Part shown: one piece after another, positions 47,901 through 59,100 of the stretch
Layout of the letters: the number at the start of each line of letters is the position of its first letter
How positions within the stretch are numbered: position 1 is the stretch's first letter
Source: Actinostola sp. cb2023
Lineage: Eukaryota; Cnidaria; Anthozoa; Actiniaria; Actinostolidae
Direction: 5' to 3'
Assembly: GCA_033675265.1 (NCBI GenBank)
Contig: JAUJYZ010000460.1
Span: forward strand, 310,001-374,000
DNA: 64,000 bases
The notes under the pieces: model-generated
Database searches by the model: none
Told to the model about the DNA's origin: nothing
Seen by the model: the letters and a program-made list of their open reading frames with translations, nothing else
Translations under genes and position numbers: made by a program

Positions 47901-48780
47901 GAACAACAGTCACGCCACTTGACTTCGTCTCATGGAGTACTTTTTTGCTCTCACCACATTTTGACGTCTCTTGTGCATCGATATTATTAAGAGTACAGTC
48001 ACACAGCAAAATGGAATCTTTGTTAAATATACAAGTTGAAGATCTTGCTTTGTACATAAATCTTAAATGTGGTCTAGTTTTCAAGGAGAAAAAATAGGAT
48101 AGAAACACAGATAATATAATATATTTTAAAATCGTAAGTTAATAAAAGGTCAACCAACCAATAAATTGGAATGAAGTTGTTGTGTTAGATTTCTCTGTGT
48201 GTACATTCTTTCCTGAATGAATGCGGTTGCCCTTCTCAACCCAACATATCTGTTAACATTTGGCAATTTACAAGAACAGAGCCGGTGTACACTTGTATAA
48301 CTCTAACGTTTTGTTTTTGACTTTTGCAGTCAATATCTTTGGTGTCTTTATACTCCTTTGTTACATTTCATTGAGTTACATGTCTATACAATACTGTACT
48401 ATTTTAATACACTTTATACAGTAACTACACGTGTCAAGTGTTATTTGGCACCGGCACTACTCATAAAACCACTGACCAAAATTCTGAAAGAACTGTGACC
48501 TTACCTTCATTTTTTCTCCAATTTGCTTGCTACATAAATTTCGGAGTTTGTTCCAATTGTCCATAGCAAAACGAACTACAATACATCAATAATAAATCAC
48601 TGAAACACAAAATCTGAACGTCTTTCAGTTGCGTCGAGCCTTACTTTTTCTCCATTGTGAATCAGCTTCCACGACTTGATCGACCAGTGTTACGTCGGAA
48701 TAGCGCTTGCTCTGGTTCTCACGAATTTTGTCAGGGTTACCGCCTTTATCGACTCTAAAGAGATCAAGATCTAGAACCAT
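38967..48780 (-). CDS. SARS1: seryl-tRNA synthetase, cytosolic
   Basis: Class II enzyme that charges tRNA-Ser (and Ser on tRNA-Sec). Ten exons: 48780-48645, 48575-48505, 46415-46332, 45963-45805, 45420-45280, 44269-44114, 43622-43410, 42200-42071, 41516-41359 and 39245-38967. They sum to 1527 nt, 508 aa (human 514), all GT-AG and in phase. The N-terminus [20 protein letters not shown] and the long coiled-coil arm (exons 2-4) are typical; motif 1 falls near [15 protein letters not shown]; motif 2 includes [39 protein letters not shown] and [16 protein letters not shown] belong to the motif 3 side. The Lys-rich C-tail ([13 protein letters not shown]) is the metazoan nuclear-localisation extension. 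The stop codon TAA lies within an AATAAA. Introns carry several mobile elements, and exon 8 has its donor copied in tandem. Confidence 0.97.
39675..41018. mobile_element. long fold-back element in SARS1 intron 9, arms about 540 bp
   Basis: The left arm (39675-40218) is nearly identical to the reverse complement of the right arm (about 40480-41018). Landmarks: CAGGTAGCCCAAGCTCAGTA against TACTGAGCTTGGGCTACCTG at the outer ends, GGCCATTCCGCTCGAAATTG against its partner, and TGCACACACC against GGTGTGTGCA at the inner ends. Each arm has one coding-like frame reading away from the outer end inward-to-outward (minus strand in the left arm, plus in the right) with [20 protein letters not shown] and a DADSDE end. 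A spacer of about 260 bp has no gene. A second small palindrome abuts the left end (39643-39698). Confidence 0.85.
41764..42120. repeat. 59-bp minisatellite copying the exon 8 donor of SARS1, six copies
   Basis: The unit on the coding strand is the last 49 nt of exon 8 (from TTCACCAAATCACTGGG through AGCATTGTTTCAG) followed by ten intron bases GTAGGTTGGA. The sixth copy is exon 8's own end; five more lie downstream in the intron (41773 to 42067). Copies are over 95% alike by eye, differing at CTAGTAAGC/ATAGTAAGC. The outermost copy has GTACTAAGG in place of GTAGGTTGG. Confidence 0.95.
43008..43032. repeat. (CTAT)n microsatellite
   Basis: Six tandem CTAT units within SARS1 intron 7. Confidence 0.9.
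47755..48030. repeat. mixed direct/inverted repeat block in SARS1 intron 2
   Basis: TTATTAGAGTACAGACGCAC at 47757 recurs in diverged form at about 47987 (TTAAGAGTACAGTCACACAG), while GATTCCATTTTGCCATGCAT near 47829 is the inverse of GCAAAATGGAATC near 48007. GCACAGAAGACGTCAAAATG pairs with CATTTTGACGTCTCTTGTGC. A further copy of the end lies near 46578. It looks like a fold-back transposon family but its ends are not clear. Confidence 0.5.
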
Positions 48781-50677
48781 TTTGACTGAGGACTTGTTCA
48801 ATAACCTTGGAAATGAAGATGAAAAGTGCACAACACCAATCTGATGCAACCTGCCCAGAAAAACACGGTGCATGACCGAGTAATATTAGAGACTGGGTAC
48901 GAACATGGGGTCCCTGTGGTGTGAGGTTTGCGCGTTCTGACGTTTCTTTCGAGAAATTTATATTAGATAGAGTAGTGGTCTAAAGAGGATATCTGAAGTT
49001 AGTTTTATATATCATTGGGATAGCACGGAGGAGGGCGAAATCTTCATCCTCTACGTAAGTCGATTCGATGTCTCAGTTTCTTAGAATACTTGGGAGAATA
49101 ATCGTCCCATTTCTTTTTCGTCTTTCCTTTGATACAGGAATGGTGGGACCGCAACAAAAACCAAGTGGCCACCCTCTATTCAGCGGCCACTTTTCAAGGG
49201 CCCAATTTTTTTTTCGTCAGTCAAGCTCGATCTGTAAATTATACCTCTATTTTAAAAGCGGCCACCTCTATATAATGGCCACTTTGCAAAGTCCCGAGGG
49301 TGGCTGTTATATAGAGGTTCCATTGTATTATAAAACATTCAGCATAACTGGTCAGTGACTGGCAATGCAAGGAAGACCAATCAGATGAAATAAATATAAG
49401 TATTTTCTTTATTAAAGTCAGCGTTAGCACTGGAAAATTGGTATTTAGGCATTTCTGTGCAGAGCAGGAGCCCTAACATTTTGAGAACAAAAATTAATAT
49501 AAATGAAGCTTTGGATAATTAGCTTACTGTATTTACTTGTTTAAGCACAGTGGCGGCTATTAGGGGGCAGTGTTAATTCGAGGGTGGCAGAATCAGTCAG
49601 GTGGTCAGTCACATTATAATCAGTAGCGTTAAACCCTTCCCTGAAAGCGACTTGATGATTGTTGCTTGGATACGAGTGCGAAACATTGAAAAGATTACCA
49701 CAGGTTGCTCTGAAGGTGAGATCATCCAACAAGAAGAGAAATAGAGACCGATGACATCATACCGTCTGGTAAAGCTTAGACTGTGAACAGTCCCTCTTTT
49801 CCCTCCAGACTCAGTCGAACCAGAGAAAAAAAATCCTGGATGCGCGAGGATTGACGAGCCCCATTCTTCTTGCTTCCAAGGGATTCTAAAAACTCATCTT
49901 CACTGACTCATCTTCACTGAGTTTGGGCCTGCGTAGCGGCGCTCTGGAGGGGGGAGAGGATCGGAAGGGGGATCAGAAGGGGAGAAGAGGAGGGGGGAAT
50001 GGGGAGAGGAAGGGGAGAAGAGGAAGGAAAAGGAGGGACTGTTCAGACTAGGTAAAGTTATCTTTTAGCTGTTTTCTACGTATATCTAAGCATTCTGATT
50101 GGTTGAGTGATGATTTTGCGCACTGTGATTGTTTTTTTTTATCTCTTGGGGCCTGGACCTAGAGTCCGTTCGTTTGCCCTTCATTAAGCATTTATATATT
50201 TATTATGTTTTCTTGTGTTGTAAGCTTAATACACCGATTCCGAACATTGCGACCAATTTGAATAACCATTGTTCCCGACTCAGACCAGCCTCTCATACAG
50301 ATGAGAACGCTTTTGTGTTTCCACATGAACACAAAGCCAGTCAGCCAAAGAACAATGGTTATTCAAATTGAATTTCTGTATTTATAAAACAAGAACTTTA
50401 TCAATTAAAGCAAATCAAAGAGTTATAATCAATTTTACAGACACATTGACACACATACATGCATAGTTAGTTATTACCTAAAGATTCTAGCCCAGTATTT
50501 CACTGTATTGAAATATAATTCATGTTCACACCTTCACTGACCTTCAAGATAAGCCATTGTCATGACGAGAATAAATCGTACTTAGTGTTACGACTAAAAA
50601 CTACTTTATTGAATAATCTACAATAGATCTAACGGTATTCTAATTCACGTCCATGCATGTGCCTTTATTATAGCCAT
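48781..50677. other. SARS1 upstream / ATOX1 downstream region with repeats
   Basis: Holds a dispersed repeat at about 48960-49160 (shared with 60540-60900), a MITE relic at 49188-49330 with GCGGCCAC/GTGGCC motifs, and a purine-rich GGGGAGAGGA stretch near 49950-50040. Near 50251-50372 an inverted pair (GACCAATTTGAATAACCATT and AATGGTTATTCAAATTG) marks another small palindromic element. No gene was recognised. Confidence 0.55.
50664..50669 (-). terminator. poly(A) signal of ATOX1
   Basis: AATAAA on the minus strand within GGCTATAATAAAGGC, directly after the stop codon. Confidence 0.65.
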
Positions 50678-52445
50678 TCAGGCTGTGCCAATGTAGGATG
50701 TGGCTTTTCCTGCCTTCTTGATGATTTCCAACAATGCGTCAGAAGAGAGAGTAGAAGTGACGAAAACACGCTGCTTTTCCATGTCGATGTCCACTTTAGT
50801 TACCTCTGAAATTAGTAGAGGTAATCATGGTTTTGAGTTCAATTTGGAAATATAAATTTGCACAAGTGTGTTTTTCAAAGAGTATCAAAATTGCACAAGC
50901 AATTAGAGAGAGTGCAATTTGAGCTCTTTGAAAAACAAACAAGTGCAATTATCTTTTTTTTTTTAGATCTCAGTATTTGAATTTTTATATTTATATAGTT
51001 AACATATTATTGATTGATTGTAATTTACATATAGTTTGTCAGGGCTCCCATTGATAACAGTATTAATTTTAATGCTGAAGGGAATACCCTGAATAAATAA
51101 AGGTTTATAAACATAAATAAAACTATATTATTCCAGATTGAACGAGAAATCGTATCATTACCATTTTTAATAATATTCATGAAAAAATAATAATTTGCAC
51201 TGCAGTGCAAAATAAAGGTAATTAATTCTTTCAACTGCACTGCTCTTAGCCAATAAAGAATCAATATTTTTTTTCATGAATATTATTATACATGCATGTA
51301 ACTAAATATGTTGTCATGATTTCTCTATTAGATGCTGCTCTGGTGTTTATTCAGGGTTTATAGTGTTTAATTAATTATTGATACGTAAGTGTGTAAGATT
51401 GCCATTCACAGATTTGGTTCAAGAAGTAGACACAAACAAATAGTTGGTACTGCTTATGTAGACTTCTCGAACAAAGTGGAGGATTATTAGGAGATGCATT
51501 GGTAAGATAATGCCATCAATATTCTACAATTTTCTGTTTCATCTTGTTAAATCATACCTACGACTGTAAGTTATTTTCAGTACTGAGACACGATTAATAT
51601 ACACGATTAATGACATTAAAAGAGAAAGAAAATTAAAGGAAGGACCTGCAGCAAACCCCTAATAAAAAAAATATAGTATTCACCAGATGAATGCTAAATA
51701 CCCATTGGTTGACAACATGTACAAAGAGCTATTCATCTGAAAATAGAACCTAACTTTCAAGTGTACCTTCCACTTTTCCTAGAACTTTTTCAACTGCTCC
51801 TGAGCACCCACCACACGTCATCTCAACCTGGAATTCATGTCTCTGAAATGAGAAAAATAGATTGCATGCTCTTCCCTCCATGATGGTCTATTTTCCTGTA
51901 TAGACCCTATGCAATACTCGATTTCTGTACTTTGCATAAATTTGCAAAAACTGAAAGAATAACGAGTTAAGTAAAGGTAAAGTAATAGATTGAAAGACCA
52001 TCGACAGTTTAGTATTTACCCCCAAAAGTGCATTAATAAAAATGAAACCATCATCAAGTAATAAGCGTTTGAAAGGTGCAAAATACATGGAAACGAGGCA
52101 TCTAGGGCCAAAGTCCGGTTTCTGGTACAAATCTATGTAATTTCAAATCACTATAACTTTTCAAGATTGCATAGTACAGCCCTAAAATTTGGTATGTTCA
52201 TTATTGAAAACCCTCTCTTCAAAGAGATGGTCAGATATTGCTGTAATATCTTCCCAATAACAAAGGAAATCAGATTTTACGATTCTACCAGTATTGCATA
52301 GGGTCTATTGTTTGCTGATTCTTAGTCCAAAAAAGGGCGATTCTAAGAGGCAATAATAAGAGGCGATGAACGCATACATAACGCAAAAAGCTTTATTTGC
52401 ACAGCAACCACGTACCGTGCGTATATTATAACTTACCGTTGCCAT
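50678..52445 (-). CDS. ATOX1: copper chaperone ATOX1
   Basis: Small cytosolic chaperone that carries Cu(I) to the P-type ATPases ATP7A/B of the secretory pathway. Three coding exons: 52445-52437 (ATG GCA ACG, just three codons), 51842-51767 and 50805-50678 (TGA). Total 213 nt, 70 aa, against 68 in human. The single HMA domain reads HEFQVEMTCGGCSGAVEKVL with the metal-binding CGGC pair, then KVDIDMEKQRVFVTS and LEIIKKAGKATSYIG, which includes the KKAGK loop Lys conserved in ATOX1 proteins. A poly(A) signal AATAAA follows 10 nt after the stop. The gene is too small for ordinary ORF scanning; it was found by reading splice phases. Confidence 0.93.
50850..51290. mobile_element. inverted-repeat element in ATOX1 intron 2
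   Basis: Contains a GTGCAATTTGAGCTCTTTGAAAA-like pair around 50860-50950 and TTTGCACTGCAGTGCAAA with flanking TTCATGAAAAAATAAT near 51175-51290. The same blocks occur in the element at 52915-53180, so both belong to one family whose ends match GGTAATCATACGATTTCTCG-type sequence. Confidence 0.6.
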
Positions 52446-52914
52446 TGCGCGTTTAGTTTAGGTAGTTGAGTAAAGTTGTTTAATAGCAGTGAATCACTCT
52501 TCCTAACTTCTTATCAGCCTTTCTCTAAAACTTTGATCACAGCAATCCCTTGCTCCTTTGCGATCCCCTCTAATCCCTTCCCATGGTGCTTTGCTCCCCA
52601 GTTCTTTTCGCTTTCTCGTTCCCCCCTTCCCTAGAAGCGACTGGGTTCGAGGCAGAGCATGCTTGAACACAGGTAGCCCAAGACTTGAGAAAATTGTGGA
52701 GTAAAATTTTAATCGAAAAGTAGATGGTCCAGCTACTTTCAATTCTACTTCTCAGGACTACAAATTTCATAACAAAATAACGCGTCTTTTATGATGGGTT
52801 TCCTGTGGTAGAGTAAGTGCACGCACTGATTACGTTGGGTTCCCTGTGCATAGAAAAGCAGAAAACAATAATTTTCTCTTGCTTGTATCTTGATAAAATA
52901 TGTAATAATATACA

Positions 52915-53180
52915 TGAAAAAAATACTCGATTCTGATTGGCTTAGAGCAGTGCAGTTGAAAAGTAATTTGCACTGCGGTGCAAATTACCTTTAATATGCA
53001 CTGCAGTGAAAATTACTTTTTTTCATGAATATTATTAATTGGTAATCATACGATTTCTCGTTCAATTTGGAATAATTTACACTTGTGTGTTTTTCAAAGA
53101 GCTCAAATTGCACTTGATACTCTTTGAAAAACACACTCGTGCAAATTATTTCCAAAATGAACTAGAAACCGTATGATTAC
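52915..53180. mobile_element. palindromic element, kin of 50850-51290
   Basis: TTTGCACTGCGGTGCAAATT is a near-perfect palindrome at its core. GTGTGTTTTTCAAAGAGCTC pairs with CTCTTTGAAAAACACAC, and GGTAATCATACGATTTCTCG pairs with the diverged CGTATGATTACC at the right end. Confidence 0.65.
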
Positions 53181-53683
53181 CTCTACAAATTCTACAACTG
53201 TTTGTTGGACTGAGTAGTTTACAGCATTCGCGTTGTGTTCTATCAGAACTACAAACTCTTAATACAATGGCTGCCACTCATAAAACACCACTTTCAGATA
53301 ACCATTTGCCAAACATGTTTGTGCCATGCTTTATCAGAATACAGTATATATTTTATACAATCAGTTCACAGTATTGGTTTCTTGTTCAGTTATCCATCAT
53401 TTATTGAATACGAAAGAACATTTTTCTAAAATAATGTAAGAGGTTTTGTGATCATTAAATCTACTAGACACTGGTAAGTGATTTGTAATAAGACTGGAAA
53501 TGCTCTTTTCCTGTCAATAAAAGTAAAATCATCCTATTTTTACAAACACACCCAAACTATATACAACATGTACAATGCTTCCTCGTAGCACTTATAATTT
53601 ATTGACATTGTTTTAGGCATGCTTGCTTCATAATAAGAGCATAATGAGCACACGTCATACTTTTTACCATCTCTTGAGAAATT

Positions 53684-53834
53684 ATACAGTTGAGCCTCCC
53701 GTAAGCGACCACCCAAAATGTTCAGCTATGTGACCACTTACAGGATGTTGTCGCTTACAAGAGTTTTAACTTTTGTGGTATTTTGGAAAACTGGTCACTT
53801 ACGAGAGTGGTCACAACTGGAGGTTCAACTGTAT
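53684..53834. mobile_element. MITE with ACAGTTGAGCCTCC / GGAGGTTCAACTGT ends
   Basis: The ends are inverted repeats of about 15 bp (TACAGTTGAGCCTCC and GGAGGTTCAACTGTA). Inner CGTAAGCGACCAC pairs with GTGGTCACTTACG-like sequence in diverged form. The 49188-49330 relic and the FANCB minisatellite share its GTGGCCAC/AAGTGG wording. Confidence 0.7.
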
Positions 53835-54374
53835 TTCTCAAGTTATACTATTTATTTAGTTGATAACAAAAAAACATTTTATGCTCTAAAAACTTAGTAC
53901 CATTTTCAGACATGCCATGAGCAGTCTAATCCTTAAACAGTAACAAATGGTGCTAATGTTTACTGACATAGCCAGCACTGGTTAACTTGCATGCATCAAT
54001 TATTTTTCACCAAGGTTCAGTCCCATGTCAAGCTTATAAAATCTTCTGATGGCTATGCCACTGACATTGTTCAAATGGTACAAGATCATATTTTCAGAGG
54101 TTCAACCTTCTGGTGGCTATACCACTGTACTGACATTGTTCAAATTGTGCAACATCAAATGTTCACCGAGGTTCAGTCCCAAAATCAAGGGGCTTTCAGG
54201 GCACATTTTCATCAGCATTGTACAACTGATCAATAGACTTTAGGAGATATTGGATGTCAGTGAACATCATCAATCACTCATTCGATAAAGAATGACTGAT
54301 ACCTTGTTTATATTACATCACTCTTTTGAAAAAGTATGAAAATGTTAAATGATTAATTAAGTCTGAAACATAAT

Positions 54375-55981
54375 CTAACGCTTTCTTTTACTACGACTTT
54401 CATGGTCTCTAGATCTTGGTTCGTCCATTGTTCTTTTCCCCTTTTTAGCTTCAGTAAGAAACTTATCGAGACCAAAGGGATCCTCCTCCTTTTCAAATTG
54501 AACAGGACCATCTCGTCTTTGGCTATGATCTGTGCCTGCAAACTCTTTGTCTGCTTGGAATCTATCAGTTCTAACAAGCCTCTCAATATCATCACCATAC
54601 ACATCTTTGTCAACAATATTTTTGGATGGCCGATAAATAGATGAGGCGGTACTTGCACCTTTACGCCAGGCCTTGTCATACACATTATAGGAGTCATCTT
54701 CACCAAACCCAGAATCCATTCCTTTCTCTTGGTTGAAGAGTCGTTGGTCAAACATGCTTTCATCTGATGCAGCAGCAGCACCACCACCACGTGCAACTCC
54801 GAGTGCAATTTGCTCACTGATATCACGATCTTTGTCTCGTTGTAGTTTTGACCTCTTGTCTGGTGCAGCTTTTGAAATACGCCTGTCTCTTTCCCTTTCC
54901 TTGTGTCTTTCATGCCGTAGTGTGTCTCTCTCTCTCGCTCTTCCTCAGACCTATCAGAAGCTGCCTTGATTCCTGCTCTTTCTTCTCTGGTTTTCATAGC
55001 TAATTCTCTCAATTTCTTCTCCTGTTTTTCTTTCTCTTTTTGAGCCAACTTCTTTTCTAGCTGTGCTCTCAATTCTACACCTTCTCGTGCCTTCCTGTCA
55101 GCGATATACAATGCCTCTGCAAGTTTGGCGAATTTGTCATTGATGTGTGGATCTTGAAGTCCACGACCATCAGCAGCTAAACGTTTATCAAGAGGGATGG
55201 TATACCCTTTTGCGTTCTTCCAATTTGAAATACAAGGGGGTACTTTCCAGTCCTGCTGCTCCTTGACAGTCACTTTGCGGCTTGGAGAGTGCATTACAGG
55301 TGCTGGTGGTGATGGAGGTCCACGAGGGATTTTCTTATTGGTCTTAAACCGTGGTGGTTCCATTGGATCTTTCTGCATTTCAACCATTCTGATGACACGT
55401 TGTTTGGCACCAGAATTAAAGGCAGCCCCTTGCTGTGCTGGCGTGTATCGAATGTATTGGGCGGCCTGTGGCTTTTCAGCAACGTGGGTCGGTTGAGCAG
55501 CAGCTATTTTGGTATTTACAACTTTTTCTAGAGCTTCTCTGGTTTTGTCTGTGACACTCTTCGCCTCTTCTTCGTCTGGTCTCATGAATTCATCATTATT
55601 CTCTTCCTTGAGATGTGCGGGTACTAAGTCAGTGAATTTGGAATGAACGACTTTGTCTTTTCTGTGTCCTTGCTTCAATATGGCATCGTACTTTACTCGG
55701 CCTTGGGCGTCAAGTTGAACTGGTAAAGCATTAGATGTTTTAGTCGTGTTCTTTTTACCCATATCTAGAGGATATTGGGCAATATGAATCTCAGGAAAAG
55801 CTCCTCCATCGCCAAAATCATCGGCTTTTCTTGGGATCCAACCATGTCGTCGACCATACGGAGGTGGTTCTTTTATAGTAACAGCAAGTTGTTTGTACGA
55901 CTTATCTAGCTCCACATCTTCGTCGTCATCTCTATAAGCAACGTTGACTGGATTAGGCAGTAAACTAGCTAGCGATGCCAT
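54375..55981 (-). CDS. SNW1: SNW domain protein 1 (SKIP), intronless, with a (GA)n frameshift
   Basis: SNW1 is a spliceosome (NTC-related) and transcription co-regulator protein of the nucleus. The frame from ATG at 55981 covers MASLASLLPNPVNV, EPPPYGRRHGWIPRKADDFG, RYTPAQQGAAFNSG, QRVIRMVEMQKDPMEPPRFK, the name-giving CISNWKNAKGYTIPLDKRLA, and a Lys/Glu-rich coiled region. At 54925-54936 a (GA)6 tract shifts the frame; the rest resumes in another frame as LRHERHKERERDRRIS, APDKRSKLQR, ISEQIALGV, DQRLFNQEKGMDSGF, IYRPSKN and EDPFGLDKFL to TGA at 54375. Apart from that tract it would give 534 aa (human 536). No introns are seen. It is either the true gene with a sequencing or allelic indel, or a young retrocopy. 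The 3' side shows no poly(A) tail. Confidence 0.9.
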
Positions 55982-56145
55982 GCTTTTTGCGATCAAAGTT
56001 TACAAACTCTTTTTCAATCACGTTTCTCTTTCAACATGGCGCACAAACTAACATGAGTCTGGTCGTGACGTCACATCGATGCACGTGGTCTACTCTTGAC
56101 CAATCACAGATCGTTACATACATACATAAACCGGGAGTGAGGTGC
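55982..56145. promoter_or_regulatory. divergent promoter SNW1 / monoamine oxidase
   Basis: Only 164 bp lie between the two start codons. It contains GACGTCACATCG (a CRE-like TGACGTCA core, in GTCGTGACGTCACATC) near 56065 and CCAATCACAG near 56099, both common in TATA-less bidirectional promoters. A promoter between head-to-head CDSs suggests SNW1 is expressed as a real gene rather than a dead copy. Confidence 0.65.
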
Positions 56146-59100
56146 ATGGCCGAAATGAGTGTAGATGTTGTTGTGGTTGGCGGAGGAATTAGTGGCCTTT
56201 GTGCTGCTAAACTGCTATTTGAAAGCGGAATTGATGTTGTTGTTCTAGAAGCCCGCGATCGTGTTGGTGGAAGAACGCAAACTCTGATCGATCCCAGGTT
56301 TAAATACACAGATTTAGGTGGGGCCTATGTTGGTCCAACACAAAACCACATCTTGCGCGTAGCCAAAGAACTTGGTGTAGAGAATTATAAAGTATACTGC
56401 AAAGGCAAAGTATCTGAATACCTTAATGGCAGAAGAAGGGAATACGACAGCGAGACTTCATCGTGGAATCCAATCGCTATTCTAGATTATTTTAACCTCA
56501 TTCGCACGATTGATAAGATGTCACAAGCCCTCCCCATTGATCGTCCCTGGGATGCCCCTAACGCCCTGGAATTGGATCGTATGACCGTGGAAGAGTTCTT
56601 CAACAAGTATTGCTGGACTACGTACTGTAAAAAGCGTATGGTGCAAATATATCACGATGCAATGGCCGCCGAACCCTGGGATATGTCACTGCTATATTAT
56701 TTATGGTACCTGAGATCTTGCGATGGTATTTTACGAATAGCAGGTATTGAAAACGCCGGTCAGGAAAGAAAATTTGTTGGAGGATCTCAACAGATAAGCG
56801 ACAAACTCAAGGATAAGCTTGAACATAGGGTAAATACATCAGTTATGAAATCTAGAAGCTCGAAAATGCAATTTCCATCCATTCTGGGCATCAAATGGTG
56901 GGGAAACGTGGGCGAATATGTATCGGGCTCAACTCAAGGGGGGGGGGGGGGGGGGGGGGGGGGGCACCGGTCCCCCATGTCCCCCCTTGGATCCGCCCCT
57001 GGTTATGCACCAGTCAACAGTCAATTAAGTGAAACCAGGGGTTTCACTTGACTGGTGCATTACTATTATATACCGTATATTGTGTACAATATTATTATAC
57101 ACAATTGACACTTCCAAGTATAATGTGTAAATTTTGCAATACCTAATTATACACAATGTACATCTAGTAGATGTCTAGTGTCTATTTATGTCTATTGTGT
57201 CTATTCACCAGAGAACAAAGCTACAGTCAAAGTGTCTATTGTGTATATTTACGTCTAATTATACACAATGTACATCTAGTAGATGTCTAGTGTCTATTTA
57301 TGTCTATTGTGTCTATTCACCAGAGAACAAAGCTACTTCTAATTATACACAATGTACATCTAGTAGATGTCTAGTGTGTATATTTACGTCTAATTATTCA
57401 CAATGTACATCTAGTAGATGTCTAGTGTCTATTTATGTCTATTGTGTCTATTAACCAGAGAACAAAGCTACGTCTAATTATACACAATGTACATCTAGTA
57501 GATGTCTAGTGTGTATATTTACGTCTAATTATACACAATATACATCTAGTAGATGTCTAGTATCTATTTAAGGGTTAGAGACTGATATGAGTGGTTTACC
57601 GGCAAATAGATGCACGCGCTGGCTGTAGAATGAATGAGACTTCAAATACTGCACGAGGCGATAGCCAATGTGAAATGTTCAAAATGTAATTTTAATCACA
57701 GTAAATAAAGCAAAAAATATATTTAGCTAGATCTTCCATTGCTTCCGCTGGAAGCGGAATTGCATTTTGACACTACTGTTCGATTTAATGGGGTTGGGGT
57801 CACGTGACCTCTTAGTGCAAATCCCCCATTAGAGTGAAATATGTGTTAGCCTGCATACCCTTTCCCTAGCCTCCTCTGCAGGCAACCTTAGGATAGGGAT
57901 CGGCAGAAGGCCAAGAGAGCAGAACATTGGTGGGATCCCTGTGAGGCCAAAGGCAAGAGGGACTTGGCCCTAGGGAGAAAAAGGAAAGATCGCTCTTCTT
58001 TCCTTCCCTCCTCCCCTCCCCCTCCTCTCCGGCTTCTTCCCTGTCCCTTCTTTTCCAAAGGAAGCCCACAAGAGAAGAAAGAGCTAAGATGCCTGTGGAA
58101 GAGGCTACCCTTTCCTTTCCCTTGGAAAGCCAGCTAGTTTCAACTTCTGCTACAAGGGGGAGGGGGTACCCCAAAAATTCTAAAATTATTTTATCTGTGA
58201 GCACTACTGTAATAATAGACGAGAATAACAGGTGTCAATAATATTTCATGTTTAAATTCTGAATTTCTAACTCTCGAAGGTTCTTCTAAATAGTGCTGTA
58301 AAGCAGCTCAGTCAAGATGCAGATCAAGTTGTTGTGACATGTGAAAATGGCAAGAGTTACAAAGCCAAGTATGTTGTCAGTGCCATGCCCCAGGCTCTTT
58401 TGAATCAGATTTCATTTGAACCTCCGCTGCCTCCTCTAAAGAATCAACTTATCCAAAGAATTCCCATGGGTTCAGTTATTAAGACATGTACATTCTATGA
58501 GAAGGCATTCTGGAGATTGAAGGGTTTGAGTGGCATTATGATTACAGACTCTGATTCTGGTCCAGTACAAGCAGCTCTGGATGATACCAAACCTGATGGT
58601 TCCTACCCAGCCATTATGGGGTAAGTTGCTAGCAATTATTGAACACATTGTGGAAAATGTGCTATAATAGACAACCTAGCTACTCAGGGGCGGATCTAGG
58701 GGAGGGGTGCAGGGGGTGTGCACCCCCTGGATGATCTGATATCTACTGGGTTATTGGTGCTTGAGTTTGTGTATGTCCTGATCATAAATGGTGCACCCCC
58801 TCCTAAAAGATGGTGCACCCCCTCCTAAAAACCATCCTGGATCCGCCCCTGCTACTATAATGGACAAAGCTTTATAATTAGATTAGTGCATAGGGCAACT
58901 GCACGCAAGCTGTCCTAACCTCTCCCCTCCCCTGATTTTCCTCCAAGGGAAGTGAGGGCCATACATATAGGACAGCTGCATACAGGCTAACTTTCTTCCC
59001 AAGTTACATGTACAGAGAAAAGGAGAGACAATATTGAATATAGTGTAGAGCAGAAATGACCCAACTCTTTCCTCCCATCCCTTTTCTCCTCCTAATTTTT

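Larger units (their letters stand above)
52446..54374. other. intergenic region with MITEs
   Basis: Upstream of ATOX1 and downstream of SNW1. It contains an element relic with GGGTTTCCTGTGGTAGAG and GGGTTCCCTGTGC at 52795-52852 (kin of 23858-24216), a palindromic element at 52915-53180, and a MITE at 53684-53834. A pair of diverged direct repeats with CACTGACATTGTTCAAAT lies at 54000-54200. No gene was recognised. Confidence 0.55.
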
